Shown here: positions 1 to 5,239 of the stretch, piece by piece
Layout: every line of letters starts with the position of its first letter
Numbering within the stretch: the first letter of the stretch is position 1
From: Planctomycetes bacterium UBA1135
Lineage (GTDB): Bacteria > Planctomycetota > UBA1135
Length of the DNA stretch: 5,239 nt
NCBI GenBank assembly: GCA_002311925.1
Contig: DCAK01000053.1
Span: forward strand, 1-5,239
Direction of reading: 5' to 3'
Made by a program: the position numbers and the translations under genes
The notes under the pieces: model-generated
The model's input: only the letters and a program-made list of their open reading frames with translations
What the model was told of the DNA's origin: nothing
Database searches by the model: none

Positions 1-896
1 GAGCTGTTGATGCCTGTGCTCATCCAGGTCACACCGCTGGCCTCAAAGCCTGCATCAGCACTTGTAGAAGTGAAATCCACGGCACCGCTGCTCACGCCAG
101 GAATGGCGCCGAGGGCGTCGATGTTCAGTGTGATTCCAAACGCCGAAGCTGAGTTTGCACCCTGCTTGGCCAGTTCGGCATCAAAGCCGAAACCGAGGAA
201 ATCACCAGAAATTTCTGCTCCAGTCGTGGTACCAGCTTCGTCGTTCTGGCCAGGAAGGCCACCTTGAGTCCGCTCGGCAATGTGGTAAGGAGCAATGGTG
301 ACATCGCCCATTCCAGGAATGTTGAGTCCCCAGTCCAATTCGACTGTCAGGACATCATTGTCAGAGCCCTGGCCCTCATGAAGGCCAAGGCGAAGGTTGG
401 AACCACCAGCATCATGGGAGTACCAGATGCCTTCGACGCCGGCGTCGAAGTTGTTCCAGTCATCATGTCCGATGACACGGCCCGAAGCGACGGTGGTGTG
501 CTTCTGACCAAAGGTCCAGCTACCGCCACTGCCAAAAAGGCTGTTCATGTTGAGGTAAGCCTGTTCGACATTGCCGGCGTTAGCGGCGCCGTTGTTACCG
601 GAATCACCGAAGTCGTTTGCCGACACGGTTCCGATGAATGCGGAAACAGACTCGTTGATGTTGGCCGTAAAGTTCAGACGGAAACGATAATCAATATCCT
701 TCCGCCCGGCATCTTCGGTCCAATTGTTACGAACACGAGCGTCACCAGAGATGTTGACACCAGCACCTTGAGTCGCAACCAGGCCACTATTGAGATCGGC
801 CAGGGCGCGCTCAAGACCATCGTTGCTTTGCTGGGCAACACCCTGAGCGCTCAGAGCAATGGCAGTAACTGCCAGAGTGAGCATGCGAAGTTTCAT
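1..896 (-). CDS. Alginate-export-like outer-membrane beta-barrel protein (3' end outside window)
   Basis: Reading leftward from the ATG at 894-896, the frame stays open for 298 codons to the window edge, so the C-terminus is missing. The protein begins with a Sec signal peptide: MKLR, a hydrophobic stretch at residues 5-17, and likely cleavage after GVA at residue 21. After a short helical, polar segment (about 24-43) come alternating strand-like segments rich in Gly, Asn, Asp and aromatics. Examples are RFRLNFTANI (71-80), the stretch around WTFGQK (127-132) and GIWYSHDAGGSNLRLGL. The segment SGRVIGHDDWNNFDAGVEG (138-156) resembles the conserved GR..IG..DW.N..D.. region of alginate-export (AlgE-like, Pfam Alginate_exp) barrels. 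By family it would sit in the outer membrane as a porin or export channel; the substrate is unknown. Many codons are GGT, CGT and AAC, and with the strong ribosome-binding site this suggests high expression. I am confident of the gene and signal peptide, less so of the family. Confidence 0.8.
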   Translation of the reverse strand, partial: MKLRMLTLAVTAIALSAQGVAQQSNDGLERALADLNSGLVATQGAGVNISGDARVRNNWTEDAGRKDIDYRFRLNFTANINESVSAFIGTVSANDFGDSGNNGAANAGNVEQAYLNMNSLFGSGGSWTFGQKHTTVASGRVIGHDDWNNFDAGVEGIWYSHDAGGSNLRLGLHEGQGSDNDVLTVELDWGLNIPGMGDVTIAPYHIAERTQGGLPGQNDEAGTTTGAEISGDFLGFGFDAELAKQGANSASAFGITLNIDALGAIPGVSSGAVDFTSTSADAGFEASGVTWMSTGINS

Positions 897-904
897 CTGA
901 AACT

Positions 905-913
905 ACCTCCTTT
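905..913 (-). promoter_or_regulatory. Strong Shine-Dalgarno of the beta-barrel gene
   Basis: On the minus strand AAAGGAGGT lies 8 bases before the ATG at 894-896. It is close to a perfect complement of the 16S rRNA 3' end at good spacing. It fixes the start codon and is the best ribosome-binding site in the window. Confidence 0.85.
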
Positions 914-939
914 GAGTGGCCCTTTCGAGCCAAGGGTGT

Positions 940-955
940 GTCCGCCGAGGCGGAC
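940..955 (-). repeat. Perfect inverted repeat in the barrel-gene leader
   Basis: GTCCGCC, a 2-base centre, then GGCGGAC: 7-base arms that are exact reverse complements, 26 bases upstream of the Shine-Dalgarno of the barrel gene. If it lies in the mRNA leader it can fold as a 6-base-pair GC stem with a 4-base loop. If it lies in DNA near a promoter it could be an operator. Which applies is not decided by the sequence. Confidence 0.5.
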
Positions 956-1054
956 GGTGAACCAATCCATCAGGAAGGATCCTGGATCGACTGGATGAAT
1001 TTGAATGAACTTTGCCGAGGCACCCAGTGGGGCTTTGGCGAAAGTTGGCGGGAC

Positions 1055-1082
1055 ATTGTGTCGTTCCGCCACGGTAAATCAA
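1055..1082 (-). promoter_or_regulatory. Weak sigma-70-type promoter candidate for the barrel gene
   Basis: On the minus strand TTGATT (1077-1082) and CACAAT (1055-1060) are separated by 16 bases, giving partial matches to -35 and -10 boxes. Transcription would start near 1048 and leave a leader of about 150 bases containing the 940-955 inverted repeat. The -10 match is only 4 of 6, so this is a guess. Another -10-like hexamer, TACAAT, lies at 1203-1208 on the same strand without a good -35. Confidence 0.2.
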
Positions 1083-1194
1083 CCTCTTTTTCGAGATTTC
1101 TCCACCAGGACCGAAGTCCATATGGAGGAAATCGGCAGAGTCCTTTGAAATTTTCCGAATTCCACGGTTCTTCTGAAAAAAGGTATATTTCCTC

Positions 1195-1221
1195 TTAAGT
1201 CAATTGTAGGAAAAGACTTAA
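1195..1221. repeat. TTAAGTC/GACTTAA inverted repeat
   Basis: TTAAGTC at 1195-1201 and GACTTAA at 1215-1221 are exact reverse complements separated by 13 bases. The centre-to-centre distance is 20 bases, about two helical turns, a common layout for a dimeric repressor or activator site. It sits in the AT-rich middle of the divergent intergenic region. A function as operator is inference. Confidence 0.35.
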
Positions 1222-1381
1222 ATAACAGGACTTTCTATTCCGGCTTCTTTTCCCCTTGATTTGTCCGATGGGTACGCACGTAACTAATTTTAAAATAAAC
1301 ACTTACGGTAAAATTTTGTTTTTTCTTCTTTCTTGGCGCCTTGCCATCCCGGGTTTCCCTTTACCCGGCCGCGACGGTGAA

Positions 1382-1975
1382 ATGCTGGCCCTGAATGGGA
1401 ACATGAAACCCCTCATCGACCTCCTCCAACCCCTTTCCCTGGTGAATCGAGGGGTTCAACAAGGGTGGAGGGAGTATGCATCCACGGGCGACGGTGGAGC
1501 CAGTTTCCTTTCCACCCTATGGGGCTTCCGCGCAGCTTCCAGGTTCCTGGAGGGAATCCCCAATGGATCCCATCTGAAACTTCTACCGGGTGGGTGGAAA
1601 ACACTCCATTTGGCCTCAAAATGGGGCATTTCCCTGGAAAACACCCTTGGATTCACACCGTCCTTGGTTCATTTGGCCCAACCCAGGCTCTTTCCAGCCT
1701 CAACAGCTCCATTGGTGGTGGAAATCCCCACCATGGAATGGCTCCAAAGGCCCGGGAAAAGAACTTCCCAGCCTCGAATCACCTTGGAACAAGTGGAAAC
1801 CCTTGTCCCCAGGACTGCTCTCTGGCTCTTCCACCAGCCTGAGGATCTGGAAGCATTTCAGGCGGCATTTTCAGCCCCTCCGGGGAGATGCAAAATTCTT
1901 CCTGGGCCGGAAACCCCGGCCCAATGGGCCGAAACCATGCTGGCCTTCCACGGGAAGGCCCTCAGCCTTCCCTGA
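1382..1975 (+). CDS. Uncharacterised protein, faintly GT4 glycosyltransferase-like
   Basis: This is the only substantial rightward gene; I do not recognise it with confidence. From ATG 1382 it encodes 197 residues; ATG 1403 (seven codons later) is an alternative, and neither has a good Shine-Dalgarno (only GGTGA directly before 1382). There is no signal peptide or clear membrane segment. It is rich in Trp (about 7) and Pro. The stretch SLVHLAQPRLFPASTAPLVV, followed further on by a segment around FHQPEDLEAFQAAF and GRCKILPG, recalls the order of elements in the N-terminal Rossmann half of GT4 glycosyltransferases (DLVHxP..., PLVVTVHD, then a VVPNG-like strand). The catalytic C-terminal half is absent, so it may be truncated or unrelated. 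Codon use (AGG, AGA, CCA, GGA, TTG) differs from the CGC/CTG-rich operon to the right, hinting at different origin or weak expression. Its last 14 bases overlap the end of the convergent sigma-54 activator gene. Confidence 0.5.
   Translation: MLALNGNMKPLIDLLQPLSLVNRGVQQGWREYASTGDGGASFLSTLWGFRAASRFLEGIPNGSHLKLLPGGWKTLHLASKWGISLENTLGFTPSLVHLAQPRLFPASTAPLVVEIPTMEWLQRPGKRTSQPRITLEQVETLVPRTALWLFHQPEDLEAFQAAFSAPPGRCKILPGPETPAQWAETMLAFHGKALSLP
1942..1972. terminator. Alternative hairpins at the convergent gene junction (possible bidirectional terminator)
   Basis: Three copies of a GC-rich element lie in a row: GGCCTTCC (1942-1949), GGGAAGGCC (1952-1960) and GCCTTCCC (1965-1972). The first two can pair as an 8-base-pair stem with a 3-base loop. 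The last two can instead pair as an 8-base-pair stem (1952-1959 with 1965-1972) around a 5-base loop that contains most of the activator gene's stop codon. The hairpins share their middle strand, so only one can form at a time. No T-run follows on either strand, so classical intrinsic termination is not assured. Position at the tail-to-tail junction is the main argument. Confidence 0.4.
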
Positions 1976-2867
1976 GTTCAGGCGACAAATCCACTGCCCG
2001 AATGACACCTTCCTTGCAGAAGGCGGAGGCGCGCGTAAGTTCGTTCTGCAATTGACGAATGTTGCCTGGCCAGGAGAAAGAGGAGAGGGCGCCCAGGGCG
2101 TCCTCGGAAAGCACTGCCCCCGGCAACCCCTCGTCCGTATTCGCCGCAAGGAAATGGGCCGCCAGGGATGGAACATCCTCCAACCTCTCCCGCAAGGGAG
2201 GCATCTCCAGAGTGAGGACCGCCAGCCGGTAGAAGAGGTCTTCGCGAAATTGCTTGGCGGCGATGCGTTCGGACAGGATCTGGTTGGTCGCGGCGACCAC
2301 CCGCACATTCACATGGAGGATTTCGTTGCTACCCACCGGCCGCACTTCGCCCCCCTCCAGAAATCGAAGAAGCTTGGATTGAAGCTCCAGAGGCATCTCC
2401 CCTATTTCATCCAGGAAAAGGGTTCCGCCGTCGGCCGCCTGCGCGTACCCCTTGCGGTCGCGGTGAGCCCCGGTGAAGGACCCCTTCTTGTGACCAAAAA
2501 TCTCGCTCTCCAATAGGGTCGCCGGAATCGCCGCGCAATTCACCGGCAGGAAGGGGCCCTTGCGCCGGGCCCCCTGCTGGTGCAAAGCCTTCGCGACCAG
2601 CTCCTTCCCCGTTCCACTTTCGCCCAGAATCAGGACGGGGACATCGGTGCGCACCAGGCGCGCGAGAAGGTTGAAGACTTTTTCCATGGCGGGGGAGCCA
2701 CCCACCATGCCGAACTTGCCGGGCAGGTCGGAAGCTTCCGGGGCCTTCGACCCCCGATTCATATCCACCCAGCCCTTCAACAGAGAAAGCACTTCCTCCT
2801 TTTCCCTGGTCGACGCCCCTTCCAAACCATCCAGGCAGGCCCGGACTCTCTCGACGGGGTCACTCAT
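1962..2867 (-). CDS. Sigma-54 activator-type AAA+ ATPase without receiver or DNA-binding domain
   Basis: The 301-residue protein is a bacterial enhancer-binding-protein core that would use ATP hydrolysis to remodel sigma-54 RNA polymerase into open complex. Visible: Walker A GESGTGKE (82-89); the sigma-54 contact loop as GSFTGA (129-134, usually GAFTGA, with the key Phe-Thr kept); Walker B GGTLFLDE (147-154); sensor I AATN (192-195); the arginine-finger region FREDLFYRL (207-215); PPLRER (223-228); and WPGNIRQL (266-273, usually WPGNVREL). The ~50 residues before the AAA+ domain are a charged, helical segment, too short for a receiver, GAF or PAS domain. The protein stops about 28 residues after WPGNIRQL, with no Fis-type helix-turn-helix, and none appeared in the downstream reverse-strand sequence I inspected. 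ATG 2867 overlaps the pgsA stop by 8 bases (ATGAGTGA); a TTG at 2882 would add five residues. It is last in the operon. Confidence 0.9.
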   Translation of the reverse strand: MSDPVERVRACLDGLEGASTREKEEVLSLLKGWVDMNRGSKAPEASDLPGKFGMVGGSPAMEKVFNLLARLVRTDVPVLILGESGTGKELVAKALHQQGARRKGPFLPVNCAAIPATLLESEIFGHKKGSFTGAHRDRKGYAQAADGGTLFLDEIGEMPLELQSKLLRFLEGGEVRPVGSNEILHVNVRVVAATNQILSERIAAKQFREDLFYRLAVLTLEMPPLRERLEDVPSLAAHFLAANTDEGLPGAVLSEDALGALSSFSWPGNIRQLQNELTRASAFCKEGVIRAVDLSPELREG

Positions 2868-3504
2868 CGCGTGACCCGGCAAGAATCCGAGTGGCCTTGA
2901 ACAGGTAGACCAGGCCCGAGGCCAGGGTAAGGCCCACCACCAACCAGAACATCGCCTGGATGCCGACCGGATGGCGCAAGGTCTGCAGGAAATCCATTCC
3001 CACGAATGAAGGGATTCCGCCCGCCACCCCGAGAATGACCAGCACGTAGACGGATTGAAGGACCATCTTCACCTTTCCATAGCCGTCGGCGGGGAAGGGG
3101 TGACCCGCGCTTTCGACCAAGCCCCGAATCGCGGTCACCAGGAATTCCCGGGCGAGGATGACCACCACCGCCCATGGGGGCATGAGAGGGCCCAGATCGC
3201 CGGGAAGAGCGATGGCCGGGGTGCAAGCAAGGTAGACGAGGGCTCCGAGGGTGAGGACCTTGTCGACCACGGGGTCGGCGATGCGGCCCACCCGGGTGAC
3301 CCACCCGAACCTGCGAGCAAGGAAGCCGTCCAGGGTGTCGGTGAGGACCGCAGCCAGGTAGCACCAGAAACCCAAGAATGCCGCCTGGGTCTCCGCGGGC
3401 CCCAGGGTTTCCTTGAAAATCATCTTTCCGAGGAACACGAAGGCGCCAACCGCGAGAAAAAGGCGGCTGAGGGTGACGAGGTTGGGGATTTGGCGGAGGC
3501 TCAA
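2860..3504 (-). CDS. pgsA: CDP-diacylglycerol-glycerol-3-phosphate 3-phosphatidyltransferase
   Basis: This integral inner-membrane enzyme transfers the phosphatidyl group of CDP-diacylglycerol to glycerol-3-phosphate, making phosphatidylglycerol-phosphate, the committed step to phosphatidylglycerol and cardiolipin. The 214-residue product carries the complete CDP-alcohol phosphatidyltransferase signature D-x2-DG-x2-AR-x8-G-x3-D-x3-D: D56, D59, G60, A63, R64, G73, D77, D81. The N-terminus RQIPNLVTLSRL is typical of PgsA, and about five or six hydrophobic segments follow (roughly 10-26, 41-58, 84-98, 108-128, 145-165, 183-205). Length is a little above the ~180 residues of E. coli PgsA. The only suitable start is TTG at 3502-3504, overlapping the rimO stop as TTGA. 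The frame is open further upstream to 3648, but that part is Gly/Arg-rich shadow of rimO. No Shine-Dalgarno is visible, so coupling to rimO translation is likely. A related CDP-alcohol transferase cannot be fully excluded, but the rimO neighbourhood favours pgsA. Confidence 0.9.
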   Translation of the reverse strand: MSLRQIPNLVTLSRLFLAVGAFVFLGKMIFKETLGPAETQAAFLGFWCYLAAVLTDTLDGFLARRFGWVTRVGRIADPVVDKVLTLGALVYLACTPAIALPGDLGPLMPPWAVVVILAREFLVTAIRGLVESAGHPFPADGYGKVKMVLQSVYVLVILGVAGGIPSFVGMDFLQTLRHPVGIQAMFWLVVGLTLASGLVYLFKATRILAGSRDE

Positions 3505-4883
3505 ACGACGGGGGTGGCGGCGGGAACCGCCGTCAAATCGTAGCCCTCCGCTCCCGTCACCCTGACCTTGACCAGGTCGCCGGTCGCCAGGGTGGCCTCC
3601 GGGTCGTCCACCATCACCACGGCATCCACTTCGGGAGCATCCGCCCACGAGCGCGTTTCCGCCATGGCCCCCTTCCTTCCATCCACGAGAACTTCGATTT
3701 CCTCGCCCACCCTTCCCAGCTGATGGGCATGGTGGATTCCGGCCTGAAGCTCCATGACGGCCTTGAGGCGCTCGCCTGCCTCCTCTTCCGAGCAGCGATC
3801 GTCTTCGCTGCCGGCCGGGGCCTCGGCTTCGGGAGAAAAAGTGAAGGCCCCCAAGCGCTCAAAGCGCATCTCCTCGAGAAACGAGAGAAGTTCCTCGAAC
3901 TCCGCAGGACCTTCACCGGGGTGCCCCACGAGGATGGTGGTACGCAAAGTGATACCGGGGACCTCGGTCCGCAGGCGCTCGAAAATCCCGGTCACGCTCT
4001 CCCGCGTCCCACCCCTGCGCATCCTCTTGAGGACGGCGGAGGACCCGTGCTGAACGGGAATGTCGAGATAGGGGACCACCGAAGACTGCTCACGCATGAC
4101 TCGACAGAGGTCCCAGGGAAAGGCGTTGGGGTAGGCGTACATGATGCGGAGCCAGGCCAAGCCCTCCACCTCGGCCAAGCCTTCAGCCAACTGGGGCAGC
4201 CGCGGCCCTCCTTTGCCGAGATCGGTGCCATAGCCGGTGGTGTCTTCGGCGACGAGAACCACCTCGCGCACCCCCTGGCTCACCAGGCCACGGGCTTCCT
4301 CCACCACGGTTCCGGGCGGCTTGCTCGCCTGGCGGCCGCGGATGGCGGGAATGATGCAGAAGGCGCACTTGTGATCGCAGCCGTGGCTGGGACGCAGGTA
4401 GGCATAGGAGGAGGGGGTCTGCAACAGCCGGAGGTTTTCAGCCCTCCCCTGGGGCGGCCGCCCGCCGGCGCCTGGCCGGACCTTGCGCCCGCGCAGCACC
4501 TCCTCGACCACCCGAGCGATTCCCGAGTAATCCGAAAGGCCCAGGAAGGCGTCCACCCCCGGAAATTCCACCTCAACCCGTTCGCGAAATTTCTCGGGCA
4601 GGCAGCCGGCGACCACGACCCCGCGCAGGTCGCCCGCCTTCTTGCGGCTCACCAGGTCCCGAATGGCGGCTTCGGATTCCTCTCGAGCGGGACCGATGAA
4701 CGAGCAGGTGTTGAGCACCGCGACATCAGCGTCCTCGACGGAGCCTGTGAGGACGAAGCCCTCGGAGCCGAGGCGGCCCAGGATGTTTTCGGAATCGATG
4801 AGATTCCGGGCACACCCCAGATGCACGAGGGCGACACGAATGCCGCCCCGGTCTACTGCGGTTGTTTCTGCTGGGACTCCCAC
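3501..4883 (-). CDS. rimO: Ribosomal protein uS12 methylthiotransferase
   Basis: RimO is a radical-SAM enzyme with two iron-sulfur clusters that methylthiolates a conserved aspartate of ribosomal protein uS12 in the cytoplasm. The 460-residue product has the full family layout. The N-terminal UPF0004 domain has cluster cysteines C24 (in VHLGCARNLIDSE), C60 (NTCSF) and C94 (VAGCLPE). The radical-SAM core has CxxxCxxC at C169, C173 and C176 followed by IIPAIRGR. A C-terminal TRAM domain spans roughly 390-460. VHLGC..N..DSE and EDTTGYGTDL fit RimO rather than MiaB; the usual QDT is EDT here. Length is near E. coli RimO (441). The start is GTG at 4881-4883, the only usable one, because an in-frame TGA lies at 4905-4907 and the next GTG would remove the first strand. 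It overlaps the end of ftsK by 31 bases with no well-spaced Shine-Dalgarno (GGAAGA abuts the start). Confidence 0.96.
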   Translation of the reverse strand: MGVPAETTAVDRGGIRVALVHLGCARNLIDSENILGRLGSEGFVLTGSVEDADVAVLNTCSFIGPAREESEAAIRDLVSRKKAGDLRGVVVAGCLPEKFRERVEVEFPGVDAFLGLSDYSGIARVVEEVLRGRKVRPGAGGRPPQGRAENLRLLQTPSSYAYLRPSHGCDHKCAFCIIPAIRGRQASKPPGTVVEEARGLVSQGVREVVLVAEDTTGYGTDLGKGGPRLPQLAEGLAEVEGLAWLRIMYAYPNAFPWDLCRVMREQSSVVPYLDIPVQHGSSAVLKRMRRGGTRESVTGIFERLRTEVPGITLRTTILVGHPGEGPAEFEELLSFLEEMRFERLGAFTFSPEAEAPAGSEDDRCSEEEAGERLKAVMELQAGIHHAHQLGRVGEEIEVLVDGRKGAMAETRSWADAPEVDAVVMVDDPEATLATGDLVKVRVTGAEGYDLTAVPAATPVV

Positions 4884-5239
4884 TCTTCCATCGTGATCTG
4901 GACTTCACGCGCCTTCGAGCCGATGAACGGCCCCAGGACGCCTTGTTCCGTCATGATATCGATGAGTCGGCTTGCCCGGGTGTAACCCACCGAGAGGGCC
5001 CGCTGAAGCAGCGAGGCCGAGCCGCGGCCGCTCTGCAGGACGACGCGTACCGCTTCGTCGAACAGAGGGTCGTCCACCGCCCCTGACGCGGCCGTCGCCC
5101 CCCGCATCTGGACCAGCTCCTCGAGGAATTCAGGCTTACCGTGTTCGCGCAAGTGGTCGCAAATCTCGCGGACTTCCCGCTCGCTGACGAATGCGCCCTG
5201 GCCCCGGACCAGGGTGCCGGAGCCCGGAGGGCGGTAGAG
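4853..5239 (-). CDS. ftsK: DNA translocase FtsK, C-terminal part (5' end outside window)
   Basis: The last 128 residues of FtsK are present. The protein is a septum-anchored, ATP-driven double-stranded DNA pump that clears and aligns chromosome ends at division. The window starts in the end of the motor domain (LYRPPGSGTLVRGQGAFVSE, then EVREICDHL), matching the FtsK/SpoIIIE PPGS..L.R.QGAFVSD.EV region. After a short linker (around 47-57) comes the winged-helix gamma domain: DPLFDEAVRVVL, then SASLLQRALSVGYTRASRL, GVLGPFIGSKAREV. This domain reads the oriented KOPS-type DNA motifs and, in proteobacteria, contacts XerD. The tail after the gamma domain is short and polar (EEWESQQKQPQ). The stop TAG is at 4853-4855. 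The N-terminal membrane part and Walker motifs lie beyond the window. Likely first of the visible operon genes. Confidence 0.95.
   Translation of the reverse strand, partial: LYRPPGSGTLVRGQGAFVSEREVREICDHLREHGKPEFLEELVQMRGATAASGAVDDPLFDEAVRVVLQSGRGSASLLQRALSVGYTRASRLIDIMTEQGVLGPFIGSKAREVQITMEEWESQQKQPQ

Larger units (their letters stand above)
897..1381. other. Divergent intergenic region
   Basis: About 480 bases separate the starts of the leftward barrel gene and the rightward ORF. No convincing ORF, tRNA or known RNA was recognised. The part from about 1140 to 1340 is clearly AT-rich compared with the flanking genes, as expected for a promoter region. It includes runs such as TTTTAAAATAAA near 1290 and a T-rich run near 1313-1330. 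Two perfect inverted repeats (940-955 and 1195-1221) lie in it. No sigma-54 promoter of the GG-N10-GC type with recognisable TGGCAC/TTGC boxes was found by eye on either strand. The plus-strand frame is open upstream to 1256, so the rightward gene could start as early as 1268. The low-complexity, AT-rich sequence there argues against it. Confidence 0.6.

Noticed and set aside
264..998. Plus-strand open frame of 244 codons
   Set aside because: It lies antisense to the barrel gene, which has a signal peptide, a strong Shine-Dalgarno and a recognisable barrel region. The plus-strand product has no recognisable motif.
1256..1381. Earlier starts (TTG 1256, ATG 1268) for the plus-strand gene
   Set aside because: The added 38-42 residues come from AT-rich, promoter-like sequence with no Shine-Dalgarno. 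The hydrophobic patch KILFFLLSW lies too far in to be a normal signal peptide.
897..1381. Sigma-54 promoter, which the nearby activator made worth seeking
   Set aside because: No TGGCAC-N5-TTGC-like pair with GG and GC at correct spacing was found on either strand by eye.
1700..1961. Frameshifted helix-turn-helix tail of the sigma-54 activator
   Set aside because: The reverse-strand sequence just past the stop shows no Fis-like helix-turn-helix, and the plus strand there is occupied by the other gene.
1590..2516. Plus-strand open frame of 308 codons
   Set aside because: It runs antisense through the AAA+ domain and out of frame with the 1382-1975 gene. Its start is low-complexity and Trp/Pro-rich, and no domain is visible.
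3505..3648. Longer N-terminus for pgsA
   Set aside because: The extension is Gly/Arg-rich sequence read out of frame from the rimO TRAM domain. PgsA proteins begin close to the IPNxxTLxR motif, which fits the TTG at 3504.
3723..4985. Plus-strand open frame of 420 codons
   Set aside because: It is the antisense shadow of rimO in GC-rich DNA. Rich in Gly, Ala, His and Pro with no domain, while the opposite strand carries every RimO motif.

Overview
The window comes from a GC-rich Gram-negative bacterium. It has a secreted beta-barrel protein with a Sec signal peptide, which implies an outer membrane, and a sigma-54 activator, which implies RpoN. The sequence does not fix the phylum. The gene order and protein style would fit a deltaproteobacterial, acidobacterial or planctomycete-like lineage, but this is inference and the assignment is weak.

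Right half (1962-5239, minus strand, transcribed leftward): four tightly packed genes overlap end to start and probably form one transcript. They are the C-terminal end of ftsK (DNA translocase, partial at the window edge), rimO (methylthiotransferase acting on ribosomal protein uS12), pgsA (CDP-diacylglycerol-dependent phosphatidyltransferase) and a sigma-54 activator-type AAA+ ATPase. ftsK-rimO-pgsA is a recurring bacterial gene neighbourhood, in which cinA and recA often come next. Here an activator occupies that place. It keeps the ATPase machinery and the sigma-54 contact loop but has neither a receiver domain nor a C-terminal helix-turn-helix. The downstream genes start at GTG, TTG or an ATG without a clear ribosome-binding site, so translational coupling through the 31-, 4- and 8-base overlaps is likely.

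Middle (1382-1975, plus strand): one unrecognised ORF converges on the operon and overlaps the activator gene tail to tail by 14 bases. Its codon use differs from its neighbours. It faintly resembles the first half of a GT4-type glycosyltransferase. Three copies of a GGAAGGC/GCCTTCC element at the junction can form two mutually exclusive hairpins and may end transcription from either side.

Left part: 897-1381 is a comparatively AT-rich intergenic region between two divergent genes. It contains two short perfect inverted repeats and only weak promoter candidates. At 1-896 on the minus strand lies the first 298 codons of an alginate-export-like outer-membrane beta-barrel protein, with a strong Shine-Dalgarno sequence and a clear signal peptide. 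Its 3' end is outside the window.

No tRNA, rRNA, CRISPR array or mobile element was seen. The strongest candidates for something unusual are the DNA-binding-domain-less sigma-54 activator in a housekeeping operon and the unknown convergent gene beside it.
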